Positions 25,612-35,095 of a stretch of DNA of 64,000 nucleotides are shown here, one piece after another. The notes under the pieces were generated by a model. The model saw only the letters and a program-made list of their open reading frames with translations. It had not been told where the DNA came from and searched no databases. How positions within the stretch are numbered: the first letter of the stretch is position 1; every line of letters begins with the position of its first letter. The translations under genes were made by a program, and so were the position numbers. The stretch lies in contig JAGIAI010000041.1 in the NCBI GenBank assembly GCA_017744935.1, forward strand, positions 1 through 64,000. Reading direction: 5' to 3'. The stretch comes from Variovorax sp. (lineage in GTDB: Bacteria; Pseudomonadota; Gammaproteobacteria; Burkholderiales; Burkholderiaceae_C).

Positions 25612-28600
25612 TCAGCCTGCGAGCGGCGTCTTCGGCCGGTCCGCGCGCACCGTGCGCGCCGGCCGCAGTTGCTGGATGAGCGCGACGAGCCGGTCGGCCA
25701 TGTGCCGGCAGGCATCGCCGGCGCCCGTCACAAAGCGGGCGTCGAACAGGATCGACAGCATGTCGAGGTGGTCCATCGTCGTGTCGATGCGGCGCACCTG
25801 CGGGCCGAGGTTCGCCAGCGCATCGCGATAGGCCTCCAGCACCGATGCGAGCGCGGCGTCGCCGGTGTCGTCCGGCGCGGCAAGGCTTCCGTCGCGCAGC
25901 TTTTCCACCAGCAAGGCTTCGGGGCTTGCAACCACGTCCCAAGGGTCGCCGTCGCGCGCGGTGGCCCTGGAGATGAGCAGGCCGCATTGCCGCGCGAGCG
26001 CCACACCGTTCGACATCGCCTCCGGGACATCCCATCCGTCCAGCGCCATCTGCAGCGCGAGCGCGCGCAATGCCTCGCAGGGGCGGAAGCTGTCATCACC
26101 CGCGATGCCTTCGGACCGCGCATAGGCCTGCAGCCCGGTCTGCACCGCATCGCCCATCGCACCGCGCCATCGATTGCGCTGTGCGGCGGTGCCTTTGACG
26201 CGAAGCAGGTGCAGTGCGAAGACCACCGCCTTGCGCTCGCAGGCCTCGCCGAGCAGCGCGTAGCGATCCACATTGGGGCGGCAGAGGGGGCCGCCCGCCA
26301 CGAGGCGATCGAGCGCGCGCAGCCGTCCGATGCCGTGATTGATCAGCGGCAGGCCCTTGGGGATCGGCCGGGGCGGGTACTTGCGGCCCGCCTGCTGCTC
26401 GGCGTGGATGCGTTCGATGTCGCGTTCGGCGCGCGCAAAGCCCAGTTCGACCTCGACGGCCGCAAGTTGCTCGATATCGCGGATCGGCACCCGACCCTGC
26501 AGGTCCGGGGTCTGGGTCGCGGCGAGGAGCGCGCTGTAGGCCCGATCAGGGCAGCGGATATCGCGCCAGATGGCGCCGAGCGCGGATTGCAGCAGCGGCA
26601 GACGCAGCCACGGCGGCGGGCAACGCCGGTCGCGCGCATCCTCGATCGCCTGGATGCGCGCCTGCTGTTCGCTCTCCAGCGCGCGGTCGGGGCGGCGCGC
26701 GATCTCGACGCGGGCGCGCGCAAGTTCGTCGAGCATCTCGTCGATTGACACGAAGGGCGCATGGCCCTTGGCGCTGCCAGAGACGGCGTCGGCCGGCTCC
26801 GCGAGCCAGAGCGGGTCGCCGTAGGCCTGGAACGCGCCCCAGGTCACGTTGTCGGGCCGCGCGGCCCACAGGGCCTGTCGCGCCTCGAACACTGCTTCAC
26901 CGAAGGGGCGCCGGTTCTGCAGCAGCGATTGGTAGAACACCTCGCCGAACTGCTGCGCGAGCTTGTCGTCGACCGCCCAGCCCGCGACGACCACGCAGCG
27001 CACCCCGATCGCCATCAGCTCGCGCGCGACGCTGCCTGCCAGCTTGTTGCCGTCGCGCACGGTCGGCCCGGCCGCGCCGCCCGGGTCGATCTGGCCGAGG
27101 TGGCAGCAGTTGAGGAAGACCAGTTCCGGCACCGATTCCATCGCCTCGATCTCGGCAGCCGTGATGAGCAATCCGCCTGACAGCACGACGCCGCTGCGCC
27201 GCAGACCGTCCACATGCTTCTGGTCGAACACGCCGTGCGCGGAGACGTGCAGGACGCGATAGGGCTTGCGATAGAGCTTCGCGAGCACGTCGGAGGCGAG
27301 GTTGTCGGCGCCGATGGCCCGGCTCACCTCGTAGCCCATGCTCATCAACAAGCTGGCGACTGCGGTGGCTTCCACCTCGGCGCCGGCCAGCGAATCCGGA
27401 TCCTTGCCCTGCGGATTGGCAGGATCGGGAAACGCCGCCCCGAAGCCCTGCACCGAAGGGTTGCCGACCACGTAGGCACTGCGCGCCACGCTCTGCCGCA
27501 CATCGCGCCGGTACGCCGACGACGAAAGCTGTCGCACCACCGGCGTGCAGAGCGCCAGCGGCACGAGAGGGCCATCCGTCTGCGCTTCGGGCGCGAAGAG
27601 AGGATCGGTCAGCATCAGCTCCCAAGGCAGGTTGGCGGTCGCGCCATCGACCACCAGCACGATGCGCTGGAGTTGCCGCGCCGCATCCTTGAAGTCGGGC
27701 GGCACGATGAGCTGGAACAGCATGCGGCCGAAGTCGGCGTTCCATTGCGTCTGGCTGATCTGCTGGCGTACCAGCGTCTCGATCAGGCTCGGCTGGCGCT
27801 GCTGTACCACGGTCTCGGCCCGGGCGCGCTGGCCAACGTAGAGAAAGCGGAGCTTGTCGGCGAGCCGCGTCGCCCCGTCGGGACGCGGCGTGACGGCCTG
27901 ATCGTCGGCATCGGTGACGATCAGGCGCGGCCAGTAGGTTGCGCCGCGCGCGTCGAACAGGCGCTGGCGCAGCCCGGTGCCCTGAGCCAATTCGGGGTTG
28001 CAGGTGAGCAGGGTGTCTCTCGCCGCCGCGGCCGTCTGCAGGCGCGATGTCAGCTGGCGAAGCTCGTAGACCGCTGTGATGGCGGTGTCCACATAGAGCT
28101 CGACGATATCGAGTTGCGACACGCGCACCGACAGTCCGGTGGTGCGCCGGAACTTCTCGTTGGCATCCACGACGCCGCGGACCACCGCCTCGACCGAGCC
28201 CGCAATCGTCAGGTTGGCCGACGAGTTGTAGCCCAGCAGCAGTGTCGCGAGCGGCACCTCACGGTCTTCGCGGCCCATCACGTCGACCACCTGCAGCAGA
28301 TAGCGCAGCACACCGGCGCGCACCGCGATCATCAGCGCGTCCTGGCTCAGGTTGCCTTCGTAGCTGCCAAGGCCGGTGACCACTGCACCGGTGAGCACGC
28401 CGCGCCGGCGTTCGATCGCACTGGGCGTTCGCAGGACCACGGCAGCGGTACCGAGCGGGCCGGCGTAGAGGTCGAGCGCGCGGCGCTGGGCCAGTTGACC
28501 ATCCATGAGCTCGGTGTCGATCAGCGCCTCGGTGCCGGCCATCGAGTCGTTCTCGTAGTGGCCGACCATGATCGGGCACGAGAGGAACCGAAGGTCCATC

Positions 28601-31551
28601 GCCTTGAGGTTCACCTCGAGCCGCTGCTTGGCGCGCGTGGCGATGCGGTTGTCCGGCGTGCCGCCGATCATGGCTGCGGCGAGGTTCGCGTCGTCGACTG
28701 CGTTCGGCGGGCCGGGGTCGTAGCTCACGGGCCGGTCTGGCGCTGCGGCACGGGTGGTGGGCGGCGTGCGGTCAAGCGCGCCGGTTGCGCCACTCACGAG
28801 CAACTCGCCGAGTGCGGAGAACGCGGATGCGGTCGAGAGCAGGTCGCCATGCACCGCCGGCAGGTAGTAGAAGCTGCCGATTCCGCCGATGCGGCCCGAA
28901 TCCCAGGTCACGGTGCCGTCGCCGCGTGCGGTGGACACCATCCGCAGGCGGGGGGTGCCGCCGCGCGTTTCCACGCGGACGCCGCACGGCGTGTTCGGCG
29001 CGACGCCGAAGACGTAGACGGACTTCGTGCGGTACGCGTCGGGCAGCGTGGGCGTTCCATCGCTGCCGGCCTTTGCGTCTTCCGTCCACAGCCAACCGGC
29101 CGACGCCAGTGTCTCGGCGTCGGGCTGGCCGCAGCGCTGGTCGCCGAACCACAGGTCGGTGTTGACCGCCTTCAGCGCCTTCCAGCCTTCGGGCAGCCAA
29201 TACTGTTGCGGCTCGCCTCCGTCGGGTTGCCCTTCGAATGTGTCGACGAAGCCCGGTCGCGGCAGCAGTTGCAACGCGCCGCGGAATCCGGAGACGATGT
29301 CGAGCACTTGCTGCATGTCATGGCTGATGTCGAGCCGCGCGAGCGTACGCAGAGCGTCGCCCTTGCCGAGCAGGTTCTCGACCATCGAGTGGGAGCCCTG
29401 GTGCGGCGTGCCGGCCATGACGAGCCGCGCGCCATCGCGCGCCATCAGCCGGTCCATCACCTCGCGCCGCCGGTAGATGCACGCGCGCACCACCAACCCG
29501 CCCATGCTGTGTGCGAGCAGGCGGATCGGCTGCGTGGTCTGCTTCAGCAGCAGGTCGAGAAACGTGCCGAGCCGCTCTCCCAGCACGTCGAGCGGCTGGC
29601 GCCAGTCGTATGGAAAGGGCACCACGCGATGGCTGCCCGCGAGGTGCTCGCAGATTGCGCTGTAGGTCTTGCCGAAGAGACCCCCGGTCGTCACCTTGTC
29701 GGCGCCGAAGGCGATGTCGGTCAGGCCCCCGGCCGCGAGGCTGAGCGGATTGAGCCAAACTCGCTTGCCATCGGCGTCGAGATAGGTGCCCATCACGCCG
29801 GGCAGCACGACGACGATCGGCCGCTCCACACCTGCCGCGTCGCGCGATGCGCCGATGCCCGCCGCGTCGAGGCTGGTGAACTGCGGCGGCATCACGCGGA
29901 ACGCCGCGACATCCTCGAGCCGATCGAGCACCAGCCAGTCGCGCATTGCGCTGCGGGTCTCCAGATTGCCGAAGTAGCTGAAATGCGAGACATCCGACGC
30001 ACGGTCGAACATCACGCGCGCCTTGGCCTTGACCGCGGCGCCCGCGAGCATCGATGCGGTGTCGACCACGAGGTCGTTGTCGGTGTTCTCGAACAGGAGG
30101 AAGTCGGTGAGCAGCGTGCCCATGCGCATCAAGAGGTTGCCGCCCTGCATGTCGCCGGCGATCAACCCCATGCGGATGTCGGGCTGCACCGTCCCGTCGC
30201 GTAGCAGTGCCGCCATGGGTGAATCGGGCAGCATCGCCTCGATGCCCGGCACCAGATGCGGATTGGTGCGGTTGCGCGCGATCTCGATCACCACGCGCTT
30301 GAACGCCGAATACAGCGGATTGCCGAAGAAGAACGGCACGCGGCCGATCAGCGTGAGCAGGCCTGAGAGGAACACGTCGAAGTTGCCGCTCGCGAGCTTC
30401 GTGCCCTGCGAGGGGCTCGCGACGCGCACGTAGCGTTCGACCACTGGCGCCTTGTCGCGCAGCATCGCGAACAGATTGCCCAGTTGCTCGCGATGCTCGG
30501 CATGCGCGCGGTCGAGCTCCTTGCGCACTTCGGCTTCACGTCCCTGCGCATCGCCAACGCCGGGGAACGCAAAGCTGTAGCTGTCGATGTGGCGGTCGAT
30601 GTCCTGCAGGCACATCAGGTCGCCGACGATGCCGCCGCGCGAATGCGTCACGAGGCTGACGCGCGCGCCCCTGGGGAGCGCCGTCGCGAGCTGCAGCGCG
30701 TTGTCGATCGGGCTTTCGGACAGCGTCCGGTGCTCGAAGCCGTAGATACCGCCAGGGAAGCGGCTTTCGAGCCGGGCCCAGAGGCCCCGGTCGCTGCGCT
30801 GCAGGTCGGCGAAGCTGCCCAGCGTGCTCGATGCGGTGCCGTGGATGAAGATCAACGCCGGCCGTGCCTTGCCGTCCGCGCCGATCATCGTGGCGATATC
30901 GTCGGGCGCACCGCCTTCGAGCTTGCCGCCTCCATCGGTCCAGCGATAGAGGTGGCCGGCCGGCCGGCTCAGGCGGTCTTCGATGACCTTCATGAGCGCC
31001 TTGGTGGCGAGCCAGCTCACGCCGGCGTCGACGACTGCCGTCTGCCTGCCCTTGCCGCCCTTGTCCTTCGGGAGATCGGCGACCAGCGCCTGCGCTGCAT
31101 CGGTCAGCGAATCGCGGCCCACGGCCACTGACACCACGCGTGTGACCAGGCTGCCCATCGCGTCGGAGAACACCCCGCGACGCGGCATCGCGCTCTCGGC
31201 GTTGAGACGATCGAAGAGCACGCGGCCTTCGTCGTCGACCAGATCGGGCCGGTTGCGCAGCAGTGCGTCGCGCAATCGTGCGGGGCTGGTGACCAGCGTG
31301 CCGCCATCGGCGAGGTCGATCACCAGCACTTCGTCGTCTGCTGTGGCGAGTTCGCTGGTGGTGGCGTCGCCCGCACCGCGCGCGGTCGTGCCAAGCTCTA
31401 CGCTGGATTTGGGCGTCAGCAATCCTTCGGGCAGGAAATCGTCCTCGGGCGAAGGTCCGCCGACGCTCCGCGTCGAAGACCTCAGGAGAGCAGGCACCTC
31501 GGGTTTTGTGTTTTCGCGTCCGGTGAGCTTCAGGACGATCGGCGGCGCCAT
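25612..31551 (-). CDS. Giant multidomain protein: two alpha/beta-hydrolase (lipase-type) domains and a CHAT protease domain
   Basis: 1979 residues from ATG 31551 (Shine-Dalgarno GAGGAGGG). In order: N-terminal region (1-200); first alpha/beta hydrolase, with LIFIHGTASS at 233-242 and nucleophile THSRGG at 302-307; second hydrolase resembling LCAT/PGAP1 lipases, with VVLPGVMGTYLDADG from 581, PYDWRQ at 647-652 and AHSMGG at 680-685; a long middle region; CHAT caspase-clan protease (about 1290-1590) with LPWELM, His1439 in HVSAHG and Cys1483 in LNCCHLG; then a helix-rich C-terminus (about 1600-1979). No signal peptide or membrane segment. The catalytic residues of the second hydrolase and the protease look intact. 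It follows the metacaspase by 22 nt. CHAT proteases linked to effector enzymes occur in bacterial immunity and cell-suicide systems; that role here is inference. Confidence 0.85.
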   Translation of the reverse strand: MAPPIVLKLTGRENTKPEVPALLRSSTRSVGGPSPEDDFLPEGLLTPKSSVELGTTARGAGDATTSELATADDEVLVIDLADGGTLVTSPARLRDALLRNRPDLVDDEGRVLFDRLNAESAMPRRGVFSDAMGSLVTRVVSVAVGRDSLTDAAQALVADLPKDKGGKGRQTAVVDAGVSWLATKALMKVIEDRLSRPAGHLYRWTDGGGKLEGGAPDDIATMIGADGKARPALIFIHGTASSTLGSFADLQRSDRGLWARLESRFPGGIYGFEHRTLSESPIDNALQLATALPRGARVSLVTHSRGGIVGDLMCLQDIDRHIDSYSFAFPGVGDAQGREAEVRKELDRAHAEHREQLGNLFAMLRDKAPVVERYVRVASPSQGTKLASGNFDVFLSGLLTLIGRVPFFFGNPLYSAFKRVVIEIARNRTNPHLVPGIEAMLPDSPMAALLRDGTVQPDIRMGLIAGDMQGGNLLMRMGTLLTDFLLFENTDNDLVVDTASMLAGAAVKAKARVMFDRASDVSHFSYFGNLETRSAMRDWLVLDRLEDVAAFRVMPPQFTSLDAAGIGASRDAAGVERPIVVVLPGVMGTYLDADGKRVWLNPLSLAAGGLTDIAFGADKVTTGGLFGKTYSAICEHLAGSHRVVPFPYDWRQPLDVLGERLGTFLDLLLKQTTQPIRLLAHSMGGLVVRACIYRRREVMDRLMARDGARLVMAGTPHQGSHSMVENLLGKGDALRTLARLDISHDMQQVLDIVSGFRGALQLLPRPGFVDTFEGQPDGGEPQQYWLPEGWKALKAVNTDLWFGDQRCGQPDAETLASAGWLWTEDAKAGSDGTPTLPDAYRTKSVYVFGVAPNTPCGVRVETRGGTPRLRMVSTARGDGTVTWDSGRIGGIGSFYYLPAVHGDLLSTASAFSALGELLVSGATGALDRTPPTTRAAAPDRPVSYDPGPPNAVDDANLAAAMIGGTPDNRIATRAKQRLEVNLKAMDLRFLSCPIMVGHYENDSMAGTEALIDTELMDGQLAQRRALDLYAGPLGTAAVVLRTPSAIERRRGVLTGAVVTGLGSYEGNLSQDALMIAVRAGVLRYLLQVVDVMGREDREVPLATLLLGYNSSANLTIAGSVEAVVRGVVDANEKFRRTTGLSVRVSQLDIVELYVDTAITAVYELRQLTSRLQTAAAARDTLLTCNPELAQGTGLRQRLFDARGATYWPRLIVTDADDQAVTPRPDGATRLADKLRFLYVGQRARAETVVQQRQPSLIETLVRQQISQTQWNADFGRMLFQLIVPPDFKDAARQLQRIVLVVDGATANLPWELMLTDPLFAPEAQTDGPLVPLALCTPVVRQLSSSAYRRDVRQSVARSAYVVGNPSVQGFGAAFPDPANPQGKDPDSLAGAEVEATAVASLLMSMGYEVSRAIGADNLASDVLAKLYRKPYRVLHVSAHGVFDQKHVDGLRRSGVVLSGGLLITAAEIEAMESVPELVFLNCCHLGQIDPGGAAGPTVRDGNKLAGSVARELMAIGVRCVVVAGWAVDDKLAQQFGEVFYQSLLQNRRPFGEAVFEARQALWAARPDNVTWGAFQAYGDPLWLAEPADAVSGSAKGHAPFVSIDEMLDELARARVEIARRPDRALESEQQARIQAIEDARDRRCPPPWLRLPLLQSALGAIWRDIRCPDRAYSALLAATQTPDLQGRVPIRDIEQLAAVEVELGFARAERDIERIHAEQQAGRKYPPRPIPKGLPLINHGIGRLRALDRLVAGGPLCRPNVDRYALLGEACERKAVVFALHLLRVKGTAAQRNRWRGAMGDAVQTGLQAYARSEGIAGDDSFRPCEALRALALQMALDGWDVPEAMSNGVALARQCGLLISRATARDGDPWDVVASPEALLVEKLRDGSLAAPDDTGDAALASVLEAYRDALANLGPQVRRIDTTMDHLDMLSILFDARFVTGAGDACRHMADRLVALIQQLRPARTVRADRPKTPLAG

Positions 31552-31573
31552 GCGCTGTCCCTCCTCGAGGGCC

Positions 31574-32416
31574 TCAGGTGAAGATCGCGCGGTCTCGCGC
31601 CTCCGCGCTGCCCTGGATCTGCGGCTTCTGCGGATAGCGCGCGGAAGGCAGGTCGTCCGCCAGTGCTGTGTGCCACCGTGTGTAGCTCGCATTGGCGGGC
31701 AGGGCCCGCAGCGCTTTCAGCGCGTAGAAGGTGAAGGCGCCGTTGGAACGGTTCGCGAACGTCGCGTCATAGCTGAAGTGGTTCTCGCCTTCCTCGCAGC
31801 CCGCCATGAGGACGTCGCCGGCATCGTCCTGCTGCGCACTTGCGAGCGCCGCGGAAGCGGCATGCTTCGCATCGGTGGGCACCGGGCCGCCGCCCGGTCC
31901 ACCTTTGGCGAGGCTCTCCGCGGACATCCATGCCTTCATCGGCATGAAGCGCGGCATCCTCCCGGCCTCCTTGTCCGCGCTGTTCGGCGGCGCGCGGTTC
32001 ACGGTCCCTGAGTGACAGCTATCGGAAATCAGAACGATGTGCACGCCTTCGCGGCGTGCCATGAAGATCGCGTGGATCTCGTCGTCGATCAATGCGGCGT
32101 TGATCAGGCGGATGTCGTGAGGGCACAGCGCCTCGTCGAGCCCATCGGCCTCGTCGCCGTTGGTGTCGTACTGGTAAGTGCCATGGCCCGAGTAGGTGAT
32201 CACGACCACGTCGCCACTCACCGCCTGCCCGACGATGTGCCTGAAGGCATCGATCATGCCGGCCTTGGTGGCCTGCTCGTCGAGCAACTTGCGCACGCTG
32301 AAGCCGCGCGTGGTCAGCTCGGCGGCCCAGTCGTTGGCGTCGTTGACACAGCCGGCGAGGTCCATGTCGGTGCCGGGGTAGTTGTTGATGCCGATGCACA
32401 GGGCGAGTTTGGGCAT
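31574..32416 (-). CDS. Metacaspase (peptidase C14, caspase family)
   Basis: 280 residues from ATG 32416 with GGAGG upstream. p20-type caspase fold: LALCIGINNYPG at the N-terminus, catalytic His78 in YSGHG, the acidic loop DTNGDEADGLDE and catalytic Cys134 in SDSCHSG. Asp132 in front of Cys fits the acidic S1 pocket of metacaspases, which cut after Arg or Lys. It has no prodomain, repeat or death-fold adaptor, so an activating partner is expected. The giant CHAT protein encoded 22 nt downstream is the obvious candidate substrate or partner; it contains many Arg/Lys sites between domains. Confidence 0.88.
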   Translation of the reverse strand: MPKLALCIGINNYPGTDMDLAGCVNDANDWAAELTTRGFSVRKLLDEQATKAGMIDAFRHIVGQAVSGDVVVITYSGHGTYQYDTNGDEADGLDEALCPHDIRLINAALIDDEIHAIFMARREGVHIVLISDSCHSGTVNRAPPNSADKEAGRMPRFMPMKAWMSAESLAKGGPGGGPVPTDAKHAASAALASAQQDDAGDVLMAGCEEGENHFSYDATFANRSNGAFTFYALKALRALPANASYTRWHTALADDLPSARYPQKPQIQGSAEARDRAIFT

Positions 32417-32661
32417 GAGGGCCTCCTCTCGTTTGGGCGAAAGCCGGCTGGCGCGTGCAGTGCCGCTTGGGTCGATTGGACACGCGTGGCGTGCCGGAGT
32501 CGTCTTCCAAAGGGTGTATGGCGCATGGCGGGGGCGGCGGATCTCTGGAGGCGGATCACCAAACTGAGATGTTTCTGGTATCCCACGGTTGTTCACGTTC
32601 CTAGAGTGCATCGACCGCAGCTCTCGGTCTCTGGGTGCTGCACCAAGGGAGAACTTCAACC
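32417..32661. promoter_or_regulatory. Divergent promoter region of the metacaspase/CHAT pair and the Sel1 gene
   Basis: 245 nt between the metacaspase and the Sel1-repeat gene. It must hold both promoters. I find no strong -35/-10 pair and no clear palindrome. The plus-strand gene has AAGGGAG before its ATG. Confidence 0.4.
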
Positions 32662-33186
32662 ATGCCAGCAGGAATCATGGCTGGTCGCGCCCGTATTGAG
32701 CGCGATACGCACCAGCCCATCAGCATCCAGGCGGTCATCGCCATGACGGGGAGCAGCCAACGCACTTGGTGGCCGCGCATCGAGGACGGCACCATTCGCA
32801 AGCTGGAGTCCGATGCCCGTGGCCGAGCGATGGTTGCGCTGCGAGACGTTCTCAAGCTTGCCGATTGCGGCGTTCCACCCGACGACCTGGTCTTGCTTCT
32901 CAAAGCCGACGCGGGCGATGCAGAAGCGCAGGCAGACATCGGGGAAATGTTCATCTCGACCGGACGGCCGGCTGCCGGCCGCTATTGGCTCGAGCTAGCC
33001 GCTGAGCAGGGACATCCGAATGCCATGCAATGTTTGGCGCATTGCTATCTGTCAGGCGCAGGAGTTCCAACGGATGAAGATATGGCGCTTCGGTGGCTTG
33101 CTGATGCGGCGGTACGCGGCCACGTGATCGCCAGCGCGCAGATGCGCGCGTTGCGGGCAGCACTTTTATTGAAGCTCGTCGGTTGA
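32662..33186 (+). CDS. Sel1-repeat protein with putative N-terminal DNA-binding region
   Basis: 174 residues. Residues about 18-60 (ISIQAVIAMTGSSQRTWWPRIEDG...) look like a small helix-turn-helix with a recognition-helix-like stretch. Residues about 90-165 contain two Sel1-type helical repeats (AGRYWLELAAEQGHPNAMQCLAHCYLSGAGV and the next). Sel1 repeats bind other proteins. Divergent from the metacaspase gene, so it may be its regulator or a partner; it is also only 4 nt from the convergent tarD end. Function unproven. Confidence 0.65.
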   Translation: MPAGIMAGRARIERDTHQPISIQAVIAMTGSSQRTWWPRIEDGTIRKLESDARGRAMVALRDVLKLADCGVPPDDLVLLLKADAGDAEAQADIGEMFISTGRPAAGRYWLELAAEQGHPNAMQCLAHCYLSGAGVPTDEDMALRWLADAAVRGHVIASAQMRALRAALLLKLVG

Positions 33187-33190
33187 TACC

Positions 33191-34357
33191 TCAGGCACTC
33201 AAAGCCTTCATCTCCGCATACAGATCCGCCTTGCCTTCGAACCCAATCCCCGGCAGCGCCGGCAGATTGACGTACCCGTTGTCCACCCGAACACCATCCG
33301 GGAAGCCGCCATAGGGTTGGAAGAGATCGGGATAGCTCTCGTTGCCACCCAGCCCAAGTCCCGCCGCAATAGCGAGCGACATCTGGTGCCCCCCATGCGG
33401 AATACAGCGGCTCGGTGACCAGCCGTATTCCTTCAGCATGTCCAGCGTGCGCAGGTATTCGACAAGCCCGTAGCTCAGCGCACAGTCGAACTGCAGCCAG
33501 TCGCGGTCAGGCCGCATGCCGCCGTGGCGGATCAAGTTGCGCGCATCCTGCATCGAGAACAGGTTCTCACCAGTTGCCATCGGTCCCGCATAGACCTCCG
33601 AGAGCTTCGCCTGCAGTTCGTAGTCGAGCGGGTCGCCGGCTTCCTCGTACCAGAAGAGCGGGTATTGCGACAGCGCCTTCGCGTAGTCGACGGCGGTCTG
33701 CAGATCGAAGCGGCCGTTCGCGTCCACGGCGAGTTGCTGGCCGGGGCCGAGGATCTCGAGCACCGACTCGATGCGCTCGCAGTCCTCCGCCAGCGTGGCG
33801 CCGCCGATCTTCATCTTGACCACCGAGTAGCCGCGCGCGAGGTAGCTCTCCATTTCCTTGCGCAAGCCGTCGAGGCCCTTGCCGGGGTAGTAGTAGCCGC
33901 CGGCCGCGTAGACGAAGACGCGCGGATTGGCCTTGCCGTTGCCGTAGCGTTCTGCAAGCAGTTGGAAGAGCGGCTTGCCCGCGATCTTCGCGACCGCATC
34001 CCATACCGCCATGTCCATGGTGCCCACGGCCACCGAGCGCTCGCCGTGGCCGCCGGGCTTCTCGTTGATCATCATGCGCGCCCAGATCTTGTGGGGATCG
34101 AGGTTCTCGCCGGTTTCGTCGATCAGCGTCGCCGGATCGGCTTCGAGCACACGGGGGCGGAAGCGGTCGCGGATCAGTCCACCCTGTCCGTATCGGCCGT
34201 TGGAGTTGAAGCCATAGCCGATCACCGGCTTGCCGTCGCGGATCACATCGGTGACCACGGCGACGAGGCTCAGGGTCATCTTCGAGAAGTCGATGTAGGC
34301 GTTGCGGATGTCCGATTTGATCGGGCGCGTGGATTCGATGATGTCGACGATTTTCAT
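33191..34357 (-). CDS. tarD: D-tartrate dehydratase (enolase superfamily)
   Basis: 388 residues. Enolase-superfamily enzyme that follows the D-tartrate dehydratase pattern almost throughout, including IRNAYIDF, YGFNSNGRYGQGGLIR and GGHGERSVAVGTMDMAVWDA. Catalytic Lys183 lies in KMKIGG, metal ligands are Asp212, Glu238 and Glu264, and the general acid His321 is in CIPHGGHQMS. It converts D-tartrate to oxaloacetate. It sits at the end of a minus-strand group with an SDR, a TctC-type binding protein and a DHDPS-family lyase. Confidence 0.88.
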   Translation of the reverse strand: MKIVDIIESTRPIKSDIRNAYIDFSKMTLSLVAVVTDVIRDGKPVIGYGFNSNGRYGQGGLIRDRFRPRVLEADPATLIDETGENLDPHKIWARMMINEKPGGHGERSVAVGTMDMAVWDAVAKIAGKPLFQLLAERYGNGKANPRVFVYAAGGYYYPGKGLDGLRKEMESYLARGYSVVKMKIGGATLAEDCERIESVLEILGPGQQLAVDANGRFDLQTAVDYAKALSQYPLFWYEEAGDPLDYELQAKLSEVYAGPMATGENLFSMQDARNLIRHGGMRPDRDWLQFDCALSYGLVEYLRTLDMLKEYGWSPSRCIPHGGHQMSLAIAAGLGLGGNESYPDLFQPYGGFPDGVRVDNGYVNLPALPGIGFEGKADLYAEMKALSA

Positions 34358-34396
34358 GATGGTTTCGATGGGTGACAGGAAATGAAAGGCTGCGGT

Positions 34397-35095
34397 TCAG
34401 CGCGACAGCGAAGAGCCGCCGCAGATGGCGATGTCCTGGCCGGTGATGGCTGCAGCGGACGGTGACAGCAGGAAGGCGACAAGGGCGGCGATCTCGCTCG
34501 GCTCGATCAACCTTCCGATGGGTGGCAGGCGAGGGGCGCTGCCGGCACGCGCGGGGTCGGCCAGCATGCCGGTAGCCGTGGCGGCAGGCGAGACGACATT
34601 CACGGTCACGCCCTTGTCGGCGACTTCAGCCGCCCAACTCCGCGCCAGCGCGATGAGTGCTGCCTTCGTGGCGGCGTACTGGCCGCGCCCCGGCATGCCT
34701 TGCGCGACGCGACTGCCGATGAAGACGACGCGGCCATGTTTGCGACGCGCCATAGATGGCACGATCGCATCGGCGATGCGCGTGGCGGCATCCACATGCA
34801 GGCGCCACATCAGTTCGCCGCCTGCGTGGTCCAGCTGGCCGAGCGGGCCGACACGCAGCACGCCGGCCGCATGCACGAGTGCATCGGCGTCTTGCACTGC
34901 GCTTGCAGCGGCCGTGATGCTTTCGCCCCTCGACAGGTCTACTTCAATAGGAGTGAATCCGGAATGCGTGATGGCCGGCTGCGCAACATCCAGCCCACTG
35001 ACGCGCCAACCCGCGTTCAGCAGCGATTCCGCGATCGCCCGGCCGATGCCGCTGCTGCTGCCGGTGACCACCGCATGCCGCATGTCATTCGACAT
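34397..35095 (-). CDS. SDR-family oxidoreductase
   Basis: 232 residues. Classical short-chain dehydrogenase with the cofactor loop TGSSSGIG at 11-18, catalytic Ser128, Tyr140 and Lys144, and the VNVVSPAATATGM strand after the active site. The substrate is probably a hydroxy acid or its keto form in the tartrate-linked pathway; this comes from context only. Overlaps the binding-protein gene by 11 nt. Confidence 0.85.
   Translation of the reverse strand: MSNDMRHAVVTGSSSGIGRAIAESLLNAGWRVSGLDVAQPAITHSGFTPIEVDLSRGESITAAASAVQDADALVHAAGVLRVGPLGQLDHAGGELMWRLHVDAATRIADAIVPSMARRKHGRVVFIGSRVAQGMPGRGQYAATKAALIALARSWAAEVADKGVTVNVVSPAATATGMLADPARAGSAPRLPPIGRLIEPSEIAALVAFLLSPSAAAITGQDIAICGGSSLSR

Noticed and set aside
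27214..30204. 996-codon plus-strand frame opposite the CHAT gene
   Set aside because: Long antisense frames are expected in GC-rich DNA opposite a real gene; the protein is His/Arg/Ala-rich and has no domain, while the minus strand shows intact hydrolase and CHAT motifs.
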